From the NCBI GenBank assembly GCA_048268485.1, contig JBLWVL010000019.1:1-64000 (forward strand): 64,000 nucleotides of DNA, in the 5' to 3' direction. The position numbers were made by a program, and so were the translations under genes. Below are positions 42,428 to 51,284 of this stretch, piece by piece (position 1 is the first letter of the stretch; each line of letters begins with the position of its first letter). A model generated the notes under the pieces. That model was not told the origin of the DNA. It saw only the letters and a program-made list of their open reading frames with translations, and searched no databases. This DNA comes from Oceanospirillum sp048268485 (GTDB lineage Bacteria; Pseudomonadota; Gammaproteobacteria; Pseudomonadales; Halomonadaceae).

Positions 42428-42461
42428 TGTTCTTTATATAGAACGTTCTATATAAAGAACA
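42428..42461. promoter_or_regulatory. Perfect 34-bp palindrome, operator of the XRE-azlCD operon
   Basis: The two 17-base halves are exact reverse complements. Each half contains a shorter dyad, GTTCTTTATATAGAAC and GTTCTATATAAAGAAC (GTTCT-N6-AGAAC twice, with abutting ends). It lies immediately before the regulator ATG, where binding of one or two dimers would block the promoter or translation start. It lacks the features of a terminator. Confidence 0.8.
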
Positions 42462-42507
42462 GAATATTGTCAAACCATTAAATCCATTAACAGCAGGACT
42501 CACCAAC

Positions 42508-42543
42508 AAAAAAGCCCCGCAACCGGTTGCCGGTTACGGGGCT
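42508..42543 (-). terminator. Terminator of lhgO
   Basis: AGCCCCG and ACCGG pair with CCGGT and CGGGGCT around a short loop, followed on the minus strand by T residues. It lies 47 bases after the lhgO stop. Confidence 0.85.
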
Positions 42544-42590
42544 CTTTCAACACTGAGAATCTGTGTACAGATCTGCAGTCTGAAATGCGC

Positions 42591-43784
42591 TTAAGCGAAG
42601 TTCGCTTCCGCTTCTTCCAGAATATGCTTACCGATGGGAATGGCGGAGGTTGCAGCTGGAGACGGTGCGTTGCAGACGTTGATGGTGCGCTTGGTTTTAA
42701 CAAACAGAAAGTCGTCGACCAATTTGCCATCTTCCGATACTGCCTGGGCACGAACACCCGCGGGATAAGCACCCAGGTCGGACTTCCTGATGATCGGACA
42801 GTACTTGTTCACTTCTTTCAGATAGCCGCCTTTAAAGATGGAGTTTTTCATCTCGATCAGGCCCGGCTTAAGATTGTCTTTCAGTACTTTCAGGATGCCC
42901 GGATAGGTCAGCGCTTCGAGGCTGTCTTTCAGCGAGATATCGGTCTTCTTATAACCTTCACGCTTCCAGGCCATTACCGCATTGGGGCCAACGGTGACGG
43001 TACCGTCGATCATACGGGTCAGGTGCACGCCCAAAAACGGCATGCTTGGATCGGGAATCGGGTAGATCAGGTGATTGACCACCTGATTGTGCTCCGGTTT
43101 TAGCAGGTAGTATTCGCCACGGAACGGGCAGATTTTAAACTTAGGCCTGATACCCAGCATACGTACGATGCGGTCTGCCATCAGACCGGAACAGGAGATC
43201 ATATACTTACTGGTGAAGGAACCACGGTTGGTGGTGACAACGACCTCAGAGTCGCTCTCTTTCAGTGCTTTTACTTCGCAGTTAAATTCGATATCACCAC
43301 CGGCTTCACGGACTTTATCTGCCATCACTTCGGTGACACGGCGGTAGCTGACAATACCGCTGGAAGGCACAAAAATCCCACCGATACCTGTGATGTTCGG
43401 CTCACGCGCTTTCAGTTCATCAGCGTTCAGCCAGTAACGCTCGATGCCGTTGGCCTCGGTACGTTCCCATAACGCTTTCATGCGCTCCATCTCGATATTA
43501 TTAGTGGCAACCAGCAGCTTGCCACACTCATCGTAAGGGATATTATTTTCGTCACAGAAGGCTTTAGTCGCTTTGTTACCTTCCAGACAAAATTTGGCCT
43601 TCAGGCTACCCGGCGTGTAGTAAACACCGGCGTGAATCACACCTGAGTTATGACCAGTCTGGTGATTCGCTACCTGAGCTTCTTTTTCCAGAACCAGCAG
43701 TTTGGCATCCGGCTTTTGTTGCAGTAGTTGCATGGCTGTAGACATACCGACGATGCCGCCGCCAATGATGATGTAATCGTACAT
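42591..43784 (-). CDS. lhgO: L-2-hydroxyglutarate oxidase/dehydrogenase
   Basis: Flavoenzyme that oxidises L-2-hydroxyglutarate to 2-oxoglutarate and passes electrons to oxygen or the quinone pool. The 397-residue protein begins with an FAD dinucleotide fold, MYDYIIIGGGIVGMSTAMQL, and has the DAO-type core with NHQTGHNSGVIHAGVYYTPG and PFRGEYYLLKPEHNQVVN, which match LhgO. It lies 212 bases after glaH and completes its pathway: glutarate to L-2-hydroxyglutarate to 2-oxoglutarate. A stem-loop at 43925-43952 separates the two genes, so it may have its own expression level. Confidence 0.96.
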   Translation of the reverse strand: MYDYIIIGGGIVGMSTAMQLLQQKPDAKLLVLEKEAQVANHQTGHNSGVIHAGVYYTPGSLKAKFCLEGNKATKAFCDENNIPYDECGKLLVATNNIEMERMKALWERTEANGIERYWLNADELKAREPNITGIGGIFVPSSGIVSYRRVTEVMADKVREAGGDIEFNCEVKALKESDSEVVVTTNRGSFTSKYMISCSGLMADRIVRMLGIRPKFKICPFRGEYYLLKPEHNQVVNHLIYPIPDPSMPFLGVHLTRMIDGTVTVGPNAVMAWKREGYKKTDISLKDSLEALTYPGILKVLKDNLKPGLIEMKNSIFKGGYLKEVNKYCPIIRKSDLGAYPAGVRAQAVSEDGKLVDDFLFVKTKRTINVCNAPSPAATSAIPIGKHILEEAEANFA

Positions 43785-43924
43785 TCTGTTCCTCGCTTGG
43801 CGCGAATAGCTTCTGTAAGGCGAAATCCGACGTTACAGAAATGCAGTGTCTATAAGGCAATTTACCCCGCCGGGAGCTAAGGGCTTCCAGGCAGGGTAAG
43901 AACCGAAGGATAACCCTCCGGTCT

Positions 43925-43952
43925 GCCGGAAACCATCATGTTTCCGGCTTTT
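43925..43952. terminator. Stem-loop between glaH and lhgO
   Basis: GCCGGAAAC/GTTTCCGGC is a perfect 9-bp stem with a six-base loop and TTTT on the plus-strand side. Both neighbouring genes run leftward, where no T-run follows, so it may be an mRNA-stabilising or processing structure rather than a true terminator. Confidence 0.5.
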
Positions 43953-43996
43953 ACTTCCACGTTGTTTCACCGTTGACAGATCAATCGTTAACCGGA

Positions 43997-44971
43997 TTAC
44001 TGGCGTGGCTTACGCAGAGTTTTCTTATGCGTGAAATAACCACGCTGGCGCATCAGTTCACGACGCAGCTCAGGGTGTGGCGTGAATTTATCACGACCAT
44101 GCAACCAGAAGTGGTTGTTGATCAGTAGAAAACTACCTACAGGTACACGAACGGACTGAGTACCTTTACTGGATTCGAAAGATTCACCCAGTTCAGACAA
44201 CCACACACCCTCTTCCAGGTTAGCCGGTTGCGCAAACTGATCAATGTAAGATGTGATCGGTTTGCCGTCTACATCCAGATCAAATACCGGGTGATAGATA
44301 TCTTTAGAAATATTCTTACTCGGCGGTACAGCCCAGCGAATCGGGCGATAAGCCAGAGGGTGAGTAGAGAAGGTTTCCAGGTCTTCCCAGTCGTCCAGGT
44401 GCAACAAAAGGGAGTTACCACCTTCCATATTTTGCTCATCAACTTTTAGCATCAGGTTGAAGTCAGTATCTTCTTCAACGTAAGTACCATCGTTGTGCAG
44501 CTCCATTACACGGTGAGGCTGGCGCAGATAGCTATCAGACTTATCGACATTAACAACGGCAAACCGGGCGTAGAACTGGCCACTCATCGCATCAAAGTTA
44601 GAACGCCCCATCAGATGCGCAACGGCAGTACAGAAACGCACCATGTCTTCAGCCTGAGATACATCATCCAGGCCTTCAGGTTTAATCAGTAATGCGCCGG
44701 TTTGACGGTCTGTCAACGTATCAACCAGAAACGCCTGCAGTTTATTACCGCAAAGATCGTCCAGCACTTTAGCCACACGAAAGCGCAGGAAGGACTTATA
44801 TTCCAGCGCCTGAATCGGCCACTCTTCGATTGCTGCCAGGAATTTTTCAACAGTTTCTTTACTGAAGATCAGATCAAGGATACGTCCATTGCTCTGCTCA
44901 GAAACAGATACGGTGAAGCCTTTATATTCGGTGCCTGCGGTCAGGCCATGACGTTCAATAACAGTGCTCAT
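43997..44971 (-). CDS. glaH: Glutarate 2-hydroxylase (CsiD)
   Basis: Fe(II)/2-oxoglutarate-dependent dioxygenase converting glutarate to L-2-hydroxyglutarate, releasing succinate and CO2. The 324-residue protein carries the iron-binding His-x-Asp in VMELHNDGTYVEEDTDFNLM and the distal histidine in NNHFWLHGRDKF, with HPELRRELMRQRGYF supplying the 2-oxoglutarate-binding arginine. This matches E. coli CsiD/GlaH. It is divergent from the GntR gene and followed by lhgO, so the cluster forms the CoA-independent glutarate route. The gabDTP genes found beside it in E. coli are absent here. Confidence 0.96.
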   Translation of the reverse strand: MSTVIERHGLTAGTEYKGFTVSVSEQSNGRILDLIFSKETVEKFLAAIEEWPIQALEYKSFLRFRVAKVLDDLCGNKLQAFLVDTLTDRQTGALLIKPEGLDDVSQAEDMVRFCTAVAHLMGRSNFDAMSGQFYARFAVVNVDKSDSYLRQPHRVMELHNDGTYVEEDTDFNLMLKVDEQNMEGGNSLLLHLDDWEDLETFSTHPLAYRPIRWAVPPSKNISKDIYHPVFDLDVDGKPITSYIDQFAQPANLEEGVWLSELGESFESSKGTQSVRVPVGSFLLINNHFWLHGRDKFTPHPELRRELMRQRGYFTHKKTLRKPRQ

Positions 44972-45238
44972 TGGGTGGCTCCTGCAGTGTGTGATGCTAT
45001 CAAATAGGGGTTTTCGTTTGGTTCAGCTCCATTCTCAGAAGCTTGGGGGCACTTAAAATGCCTCGATACAGGAATAATATATTCATTATATAAAAATATC
45101 TACATTTTTTACTAATAGAGATAAAATTGGGTTTCCAGGCAGGAAAGAAACAGAGGGTGAGTTGTAAGGCCTGAGACTCTGTTTATAATCATCAGCACGC
45201 ATAACCCCACGCGTAACCTAGGGAACACAACCTGAGAG

Positions 45239-45976
45239 ATGAAAACATCAGTGATAAACAGCACACAGACCAGTGGCCAAACTTACGGCGCTACCGATAA
45301 AGAGATGGAAAGCGGCAAGGCTAACCAGGCCACCATTGCGTACCGTTTGCTGAAGCAGGATATTATCAATGGTGCCTATCAGCCTGGGGATAAATTGCTG
45401 ATGAGCCACCTGAAAAGCCATTACGAGATTGGTGCTGGGCCGATGCGTGAGGCGCTGTCACAACTGGTGGCAGATCGTCTGGTCACAGCGATCAGTCAGC
45501 GAGGCTTCCGTGTTGCAGAGATGTCTGAAGAGGAGCTGACGGATATCTACGATGCCCGTGCCCACCTGGAAGCCCTGATTACCGGCTTGGCGGTTGAGCG
45601 AGGTGACGACAACTGGGAAGCCGAGGTTCTGGGCGAGGCCCATAAACTGTCACGGGTAAATGAGGTCAATACCCCGGAAGAGATGCTGGAAGTATGGGAT
45701 CGTCGACACAAGTCCTTTCATCAATCCATTGTGAATGGCTGTGGATCTTCCAAGCTTCTGGAACTACGTGCCTCGTTGCTGGATCAGGCGGAACGTTACC
45801 GTCAGCTCTGGCTGAAACAAACAGTATTCTCTCAAAACGCACTGGAAGAAAAGCGCCAGGAGCATGCAGAGCTGGTCGATGCTCTGCTCAACCGGGATAA
45901 AGCCAGAGCCGCTGAGCTAATGTACCACCATATCCTCAGCCCTATTGCGATTATCAAAGAAAGGCTTCCGTGCTAA
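45239..45976 (+). CDS. glaR: GntR/FCD-family regulator of the glutarate hydroxylation genes (CsiR/GlaR-like)
   Basis: A 245-residue transcription factor with an N-terminal winged helix (about 30-95, YRLLKQDIINGAYQPGDKLL, MREALSQLVADRLVTAISQR) and an FCD ligand domain (about 105-235, DIYDARAHLEALITGLAVER, RRHKSFHQSIVNGC, ELMYHHILSP) containing the metal-binding Asp and His residues. In E. coli the csiR product represses csiD-lhgO and is released by glutarate. Its divergent position next to glaH supports the same role. The 267-base intergenic region is AT-rich and holds no clear single operator. Direct identification of ligand is an inference from homology. Confidence 0.88.
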   Translation: MKTSVINSTQTSGQTYGATDKEMESGKANQATIAYRLLKQDIINGAYQPGDKLLMSHLKSHYEIGAGPMREALSQLVADRLVTAISQRGFRVAEMSEEELTDIYDARAHLEALITGLAVERGDDNWEAEVLGEAHKLSRVNEVNTPEEMLEVWDRRHKSFHQSIVNGCGSSKLLELRASLLDQAERYRQLWLKQTVFSQNALEEKRQEHAELVDALLNRDKARAAELMYHHILSPIAIIKERLPC

Positions 45977-46018
45977 GCCTCTGTTTTCTGTATTGAAGCC
46001 GGCGTTGAAGTGTTAGTG

Positions 46019-47734
46019 TTAAAGAGGCTTTAAGCCTACTTTTGTGATGATATCACCTTCGACCTCCACCACAATCCAGCGAATGCCGTGCCACTCAAAC
46101 TGATCACCCACTACCGGGTGACCACCAAAGCGGGAACACATCAGCTCACCCAGCGTCATCTCATTCTGATCAGGGCTGATGGTCAGGCCATACAAGGCAG
46201 CAAGGTCTTTCAGGGGCGCGTCACCACTTAATGTGAAGTCTCCAAAGAAGCTACGAATTTTGTCTTTGCAAACTTTCGGTGCCTCATCGAACATCTTATT
46301 CAATGCAGGAAGATCTGCTTCACGGCTGATAATACACACCATATCCCCCTGCTGGAGTCGCGTGCTACCGGAAGGGTGCACCAGTTGTTTATTGCGGAAG
46401 AGCGCTGCTATCCGAGCCCCGGAAGGAAACCGTAGTCGTCGCAGCTCGACATTATTCAGTGCTTCAGAACTCAGACGATAGGTTAGCAGTTCATAATCCG
46501 TATCCGGATATACGCCTAGCCGGGTGCGCCGCTTCGGTTCAAAAACCGGCGGCAACTCCATCTTCAGCCAGCGCGCCGCCAAAGGCAGCGTACTGCCCTG
46601 AATCAATAGCGAGATCAGGACAACATAGAAAGCGATATTAAAATACAGATTAGACTGCTCTACCTGAGCAATCACAGGGAAAATAGCCAATACAATAGGT
46701 ACAGCCCCCCGCAGCCCTACCCAGGAGATAAAACTTAGCTCTCTTATATTAAAACGGAAAAAAGGCTTCAGGCAGAGAAAAACCGCCAAAGGACGGGCAA
46801 CCAGAATCATACCCAAGGCAAGCAGCGTTGCCGGTAGCGCAATTGCCCACATCTGATGAGGGCTCACCAAGAGGCCCAGAATCAGGAAAAGGCCAATCTG
46901 GCTTAACCAAGCCAGACCATCGTTAACCGGCAATATATACTGCAGGTGCGTCGAGCGACTGTTACCAATAATAAGGCCCGCTAGGTAGATCGCAATAAAA
47001 CCACTGCCCCCCAGAAGATTAGTAGCGGCAAAAAGTCCAAGCCCTGCACCGGTAACCAGTAGCGGGTAAAGTCCCGGCGCCAGATTTAACCGCTTCAAAA
47101 GACGCGCGAACAACCAGCCGCCCACCAAGCCAAAGGGCAGGCCGATGCCAAACTGCTTCACAAAGATAAAGAGAACTGACCATGCATCAGGATCAGGCTC
47201 CGTCAACAGGGTAATCAGGGTAACCGTTAAAAAAATGGCCATCGGGTCATTGGTGCCGGACTCGATCTCCAGCGTAGCACTGACCCGTTCGTTGAGGCGC
47301 ACTCCCTGACCACCCAGCATGGAGAAAACAGCAGCGGCATCAGTGGACCCGACAATGGCTCCCACCAGCAACCCCTCCAACAGGGAAAGATCAAATAGCC
47401 ACATCGCCAGTACACCCGTTAAGCCACTGGTTACGATCACGCCTAATGTCGCCAACGATAACGCTGGCCTGAGGCCAACCCGAAAGGTTGTCATCCGGGT
47501 TCTCATTCCCCCATCGAGCAGAATAATCGCCAAAGCCAGATGCCCGATCACATAGGCTGACTCAAAATCTGAGAAGTTAATTCCGCCCAGGCCATCCTCA
47601 CCTGCCAACATCCCGATACCGAGAAAAACAAATAACAGAGGCATTCCCATACTGGCCGAAACTCGGCTGGCAAGAATACTGAGGCACAGCAAAAGGGCTG
47701 CAATAAGAAAAATAAGATTAAGGTTATCCATCAA
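46019..47734 (-). CDS. cvrA: Potassium/proton antiporter, CPA1 family (NhaP2/CvrA type)
   Basis: A 571-residue inner-membrane antiporter. About 12 helices cover residues 5-390, with the ion-binding region GALVGSTDAAAVFSMLGGQG written here as GAIVGSTDAAAVFSML and SGTNDPMAIFLTVTLI; the Asp pair is intact. A cytosolic TrkA-C-like domain (about 405-485, LRRLRFPSGARIAALFRNKQ) and a CorC/HlyC-like C-terminal domain follow, the layout of CvrA. It should export K+ or other monovalent cations in exchange for H+, for osmotic or pH adaptation. It is convergent with the GntR gene and 138 bases after the usp gene. Confidence 0.95.
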   Translation of the reverse strand: MMDNLNLIFLIAALLLCLSILASRVSASMGMPLLFVFLGIGMLAGEDGLGGINFSDFESAYVIGHLALAIILLDGGMRTRMTTFRVGLRPALSLATLGVIVTSGLTGVLAMWLFDLSLLEGLLVGAIVGSTDAAAVFSMLGGQGVRLNERVSATLEIESGTNDPMAIFLTVTLITLLTEPDPDAWSVLFIFVKQFGIGLPFGLVGGWLFARLLKRLNLAPGLYPLLVTGAGLGLFAATNLLGGSGFIAIYLAGLIIGNSRSTHLQYILPVNDGLAWLSQIGLFLILGLLVSPHQMWAIALPATLLALGMILVARPLAVFLCLKPFFRFNIRELSFISWVGLRGAVPIVLAIFPVIAQVEQSNLYFNIAFYVVLISLLIQGSTLPLAARWLKMELPPVFEPKRRTRLGVYPDTDYELLTYRLSSEALNNVELRRLRFPSGARIAALFRNKQLVHPSGSTRLQQGDMVCIISREADLPALNKMFDEAPKVCKDKIRSFFGDFTLSGDAPLKDLAALYGLTISPDQNEMTLGELMCSRFGGHPVVGDQFEWHGIRWIVVEVEGDIITKVGLKPL

Positions 47735-47818
47735 AGTCTCCCGGGAGTGAAGGGGAAGTCACATAGCTCTTATGCTACACACTTGATGGGAAAAGAAAAA
47801 ATCTAATACACCCTGTAT

Positions 47819-47850
47819 AAAAAAAGGCCGCATCAAAAGCGACCTTTTTT
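47819..47850 (-). terminator. Terminator of the TRAP-usp operon
   Basis: AAAAAGGCCGC pairs with GCGACCTTTTT (one mismatch) around a short loop, followed on the minus strand by T residues, 23 bases after the usp stop. It separates this unit from cvrA. Confidence 0.8.
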
Positions 47851-47872
47851 CAGTGCAGACTAAAAAAGCGGG

Positions 47873-48310
47873 TTACCACTTCTTCTCATCACGTACGACA
47901 AACACCGAGCAGTTAGCATGACGCACAATCTTCTCAGCATTAGAGCCAAGCAGGTAGCTGGAAAAACCCGGACGACCTGCTGCAACAATAATCACCTCAG
48001 GTTTAACCTTATCCGCCTCTTCCAGCACGGTGTCATACACTACGCCGGATTTCACCCGACATTTGCCACGCAGGTGCTCAGGCACATATTTTTTAAACAG
48101 TTTTTTCACCTGTTGCTTCATATCGCCCAGCGCCTGCTTCACCGTATCTTCCGACAGTGAGAAGTTACCGTGGTGAACAAGGTTCTGATCGACATAAACC
48201 GCGTGGATCTCACCCTTTTCATCACCAATCAGCTGCTGCGCCAGGGCAACCGCTTTAGGGAACATATCTTCGTGCTCCAGATCCATCGGGATCAATACCG
48301 TATTGTACAT
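47873..48310 (-). CDS. Universal stress protein, UspA family (TeaD-like)
   Basis: A 145-residue nucleotide-binding protein: N-terminal strand MYNTVLIPMDLEHEDMFPKA and C-terminal ATP motif GRPGFSSYLLGSNAEKIVRHANCSV, i.e. the G-2x-G-9x-G(S/T) pattern. It follows the TRAP large subunit with only a three-base gap and ends the transporter operon. The same order (binding protein, small, large subunit, UspA) occurs in teaABCD of Halomonas, where TeaD regulates the TRAP transporter. A comparable role here is inferred. Confidence 0.92.
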   Translation of the reverse strand: MYNTVLIPMDLEHEDMFPKAVALAQQLIGDEKGEIHAVYVDQNLVHHGNFSLSEDTVKQALGDMKQQVKKLFKKYVPEHLRGKCRVKSGVVYDTVLEEADKVKPEVIIVAAGRPGFSSYLLGSNAEKIVRHANCSVFVVRDEKKW

Positions 48311-48313
48311 AAT

Positions 48314-49630
48314 CTACCCCATTACCTTATTTGGCAGCCACATCACCAGATCCGGGTTCAGCATACAGATCACCAGCACCATTAGTTTCAGCAAAATGAA
48401 AGGCGTCACCGATTTGTAGATATCCAGCATGGTGACATCCGGAGGGGCAATCCCCTTCAGATAGAAGAGCGCAAAGCCATATGGCGGCGTCTGAACTGCA
48501 ATCTCAATATTCAGAATCATCAGGATACCGAACCAGATCGGATCGAAGCCCAGGTCAACCACGATGGGGGTGAACAAGGGTGCACACATCAGCACGATAA
48601 TAAATTCGTCGATGATAAAGCCCAGTCCGAGCATCACCAGTTGCATCAGGATAATCACACCCAGCGGTGGTAATCCCAAATCTTTGGTGAAACCTGCAAT
48701 CATATCCTGAACGCCCATCAGCAGGTGGAAGTTGCTGAACAGGGTTGCACCCAGAATGATCCACATGGCCACAGAAACCAGCATTGCGGTTTCCATACCC
48801 GCCATTCTGAACATGCCTAAACGGAAGCGCTTAAAGAAAAAAGCAAGAATAATCGCCCCGACAACACCGATGGCACCGGACTCTGTTGGGGTCGCAATAC
48901 CACTGATAATACTGCCCAGCACAGCAAAGATCAGCAAAACCGACATAAAGCCATCACGCAAGGTACGTGCTTTCTCCTTCGGCGTCATCTTGGCTTCCGC
49001 ACCGGTTCCCAATGGGGCCCGATCCGGATTCATTTTGCAGCTGATCAGGATGTAAGCCACCATCACAATAATGGCAAGCAGCGCAGGAAAGAGCGCCGCG
49101 ATAAACATCTTACCCACAGAGTTCTGGGTTGAAGCCGCAAACATAATCATAGGCACACTGGGTGGTATCAGAATCCCCAGACCACCACCTGCCATGATCA
49201 CGCCCAGAGCCAGACGTTTGTCATAGCCACGATCCAACATCGGTTTCAGAGCGATACTGCCGGAGGTCATAATACCGGCCCCAATAATGCCTACCATGGC
49301 ACCGATCATGGAGCAAACGCCAATCACACTAATCGCCAGTGAACCGCGTACTTTACCGATGACCAGCTGGCTGGCATTGAACATTGCATCGCCAATGCCT
49401 GACCGGGTCAGCAGCTGCCCCATATAGATATACAGAGGGATCGCCAGCAGAATAAAACTAAACAGGGTCGCCTCAAAGGTATTGGGCAAGATATTGAAAA
49501 TACCTTCACCCCAGGTTGCATAGCCCACAGCCATTGCGATACCACCCAGCGCAAAACCAACCGGTGCACCCAGGGCAAAACTCACCAGAATACAGAGCAG
49601 CAGAACACCGCTGAGCAACTCAATTCCCAT
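48314..49630 (-). CDS. dctM: TRAP transporter large membrane subunit (DctM type)
   Basis: A 438-residue inner-membrane protein with about 12 helices and the DctM pattern (IPLYIYMGQLLTRSGIGDAM, MAGGGLGILIPPSVPMIMFA, LVMLGLGFIIDEFIIVLMCA and FGFALFYL-like end). It is the ion-coupled translocation subunit of a TRAP importer for organic acids. Its start overlaps the end of the small subunit gene by 11 bases. It is followed by the UspA gene. The substrate is set by the binding protein and cannot be read here. Confidence 0.94.
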   Translation of the reverse strand: MGIELLSGVLLLCILVSFALGAPVGFALGGIAMAVGYATWGEGIFNILPNTFEATLFSFILLAIPLYIYMGQLLTRSGIGDAMFNASQLVIGKVRGSLAISVIGVCSMIGAMVGIIGAGIMTSGSIALKPMLDRGYDKRLALGVIMAGGGLGILIPPSVPMIMFAASTQNSVGKMFIAALFPALLAIIVMVAYILISCKMNPDRAPLGTGAEAKMTPKEKARTLRDGFMSVLLIFAVLGSIISGIATPTESGAIGVVGAIILAFFFKRFRLGMFRMAGMETAMLVSVAMWIILGATLFSNFHLLMGVQDMIAGFTKDLGLPPLGVIILMQLVMLGLGFIIDEFIIVLMCAPLFTPIVVDLGFDPIWFGILMILNIEIAVQTPPYGFALFYLKGIAPPDVTMLDIYKSVTPFILLKLMVLVICMLNPDLVMWLPNKVMG

Positions 49631-50174
49631 CTTCTGTGTCCTCTTCTTCCGGCTCAGAAATCAAAGCCTGGCCCGCAATAACGTAATAGATATCTTTCAC
49701 CATATTGCTGCTGATCTGCAGTGTAATCAGCGCACCGGATATCACCAGCATCATCCAGAAATGATGAGTATGTGGGGCCCAGTTACTCATCTTGCGGTAG
49801 TTGAACTGCAAGGCTTCGCCAAATTTTTCATAGGCAATCATCATCAGAACGAACATGAAAAATGCGGCGAGAATACCCGTCAGGACATCAAAAATGCGCT
49901 TTGTTTTAGGTGATACAGCCAAATAAAGGATATCTACATTGATATGAGTCTTTTTCTGATAGGCGTAAGCACCACCCAGACCAACCAGATACGCAAAAAA
50001 GAATAATGCGAGATCCTGAGCCCAAATCGTAGGTTGATTGAAGAGGTATCGGGAGCCAACCTCATAGGCGATAACAATTGCCAACAGAGGCATTAGAACA
50101 GAAACACTTTTCCCTATAAAACGTACCAACCGATCAATCCCTGAGCAGTAAAATATAAATATCTTTTTGACCAT
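49620..50174 (-). CDS. dctQ: TRAP transporter small membrane subunit (DctQ type)
   Basis: A 184-residue inner-membrane protein with four helices, beginning MVKKIFIFYCSGIDRLVRFI. The start at 50174 is chosen because it avoids reading through the stem-loop terminator at 50195-50223 that lies in the longer open frame; a CAGG ribosome site is nine bases upstream. Typical DctQ motifs are SRYLFNQPTIWAQDLALFFF and GGAYAYQKKTHINVDILYLA. It is co-transcribed with dctM and, through the stem-loop, with dctP. Confidence 0.9.
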   Translation of the reverse strand: MVKKIFIFYCSGIDRLVRFIGKSVSVLMPLLAIVIAYEVGSRYLFNQPTIWAQDLALFFFAYLVGLGGAYAYQKKTHINVDILYLAVSPKTKRIFDVLTGILAAFFMFVLMMIAYEKFGEALQFNYRKMSNWAPHTHHFWMMLVISGALITLQISSNMVKDIYYVIAGQALISEPEEEDTEDGN

Positions 50175-50194
50175 AACGCTATGCCTGCAATAAA

Positions 50195-50223
50195 AAATAA
50201 AGGGCGGAGTACGCCCTTTATTT
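50195..50223 (-). terminator. Intercistronic terminator between dctP and dctQ
   Basis: AAATAAAGGGCG and CGCCCTTTATTT form a perfect 12-bp stem with a five-base loop; T residues follow on the minus strand. It lies just after the binding-protein gene, as in the ABC operon at 20809-20837, and should raise DctP relative to DctQM. Confidence 0.85.
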
Positions 50224-50258
50224 AACAACGGAACCTGACATTCCAATAAACTCAGAGC

Positions 50259-51284
50259 TTATTGCTGTTTTTTCAGGATCTCAATCAGCTCTGCGCTGAA
50301 TTTGTCAGCTTTCGCATACTCGTCCCACAGAGACTCACCGGCTTTTTTCCAGGCTGCTTTATCAGCTTCGCTTGGTTGTGGGCTCCATTTCATGCCTTTT
50401 GCTTCCATATCAGCAATCGCTTCCGCTTCCCACAGACGGGATTTAGTCATCTGCTCACGGGCATGGATCGTCGTTGCCGCTTTAACAATCGCTTTCAGGT
50501 CATCCGGCAGTTTGTTCCAGGCCTTCTGATTAACCACAACAGGCAATACCTGAGCACCAGCTAAAGGTAAACGATACATATACTTAGCAACCTCTACGTG
50601 GTTACCATCGCGGTGGTCAATAAGGTTAGAACCGATAGAACCATCGATTACGCCAGTTGCCAGACCCGTATAGATCTCACTCCAGGTCATCGATACCGGT
50701 GATGCTCCCAGGTTACGAACAAACTTACCGTAGGCACCCGGAGCACGCAGTTTCAGGCCTTCAAAATCTGCAACTGAGTTAATAGGCTTTTTAGTCAGCA
50801 GGTAAACTGGTGGCTGGATGTAAGGGTCTAAGTAAACAAGTCCCTGCTCACCATAAGCGCGGGTCAGCACTTCGTTCCAACCATCTTCATGGAACAGAAC
50901 ACTCAGTTTAGCAACATCAGCAGTACCGCCAGGCAGTCCCACTTCAACAATACCCGCAGGCAGCTCACCAGCATTCATCGGCTGAAAATGTGCGCCCATC
51001 GTGATCAAGCCGGATTTAACCGCACCCAGAATACCCGTAGTGGAAACACCTTCACCGGCATACATCATTTTCACAGAGATACGGCCACCAGACATCTTTT
51101 CGATGTTCTCAGCCATATTGCCGTAAACTTCACCAAAAGCAGTACCGCGAGAATACAGGTTAGCAAAACGCCAGTTGTGCTCAGCAGCCTGTACAGTGGT
51201 AGAGGTAACAGCACCCAAGCCCATTACAGCAGCCAGGGAACCCGTCAGAATCTGTTTCTTGAGTTGACCGATTTTTTTCAGCAT
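50259..51284 (-). CDS. dctP: TRAP transporter periplasmic binding protein (DctP family)
   Basis: A 341-residue periplasmic protein. The ATG at 51284 (MLKKIGQLKKQILTGSLAAV) is preferred to the GTG at 51296, which lacks a ribosome site. A signal peptide ends near VQAAEH. The mature chain has the DctP landmarks: a conserved arginine in LKLRAPGAYGKFVRNLGASP that contacts the carboxylate, and WSEIYTGLATGVIDGSIGSN. Such proteins bind C4 dicarboxylates, keto acids, ectoine and many other acids. The gene lies between the two halves of the glutarate pathway, which suggests, but does not prove, uptake of glutarate or a related acid. Confidence 0.92.
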   Translation of the reverse strand: MLKKIGQLKKQILTGSLAAVMGLGAVTSTTVQAAEHNWRFANLYSRGTAFGEVYGNMAENIEKMSGGRISVKMMYAGEGVSTTGILGAVKSGLITMGAHFQPMNAGELPAGIVEVGLPGGTADVAKLSVLFHEDGWNEVLTRAYGEQGLVYLDPYIQPPVYLLTKKPINSVADFEGLKLRAPGAYGKFVRNLGASPVSMTWSEIYTGLATGVIDGSIGSNLIDHRDGNHVEVAKYMYRLPLAGAQVLPVVVNQKAWNKLPDDLKAIVKAATTIHAREQMTKSRLWEAEAIADMEAKGMKWSPQPSEADKAAWKKAGESLWDEYAKADKFSAELIEILKKQQ

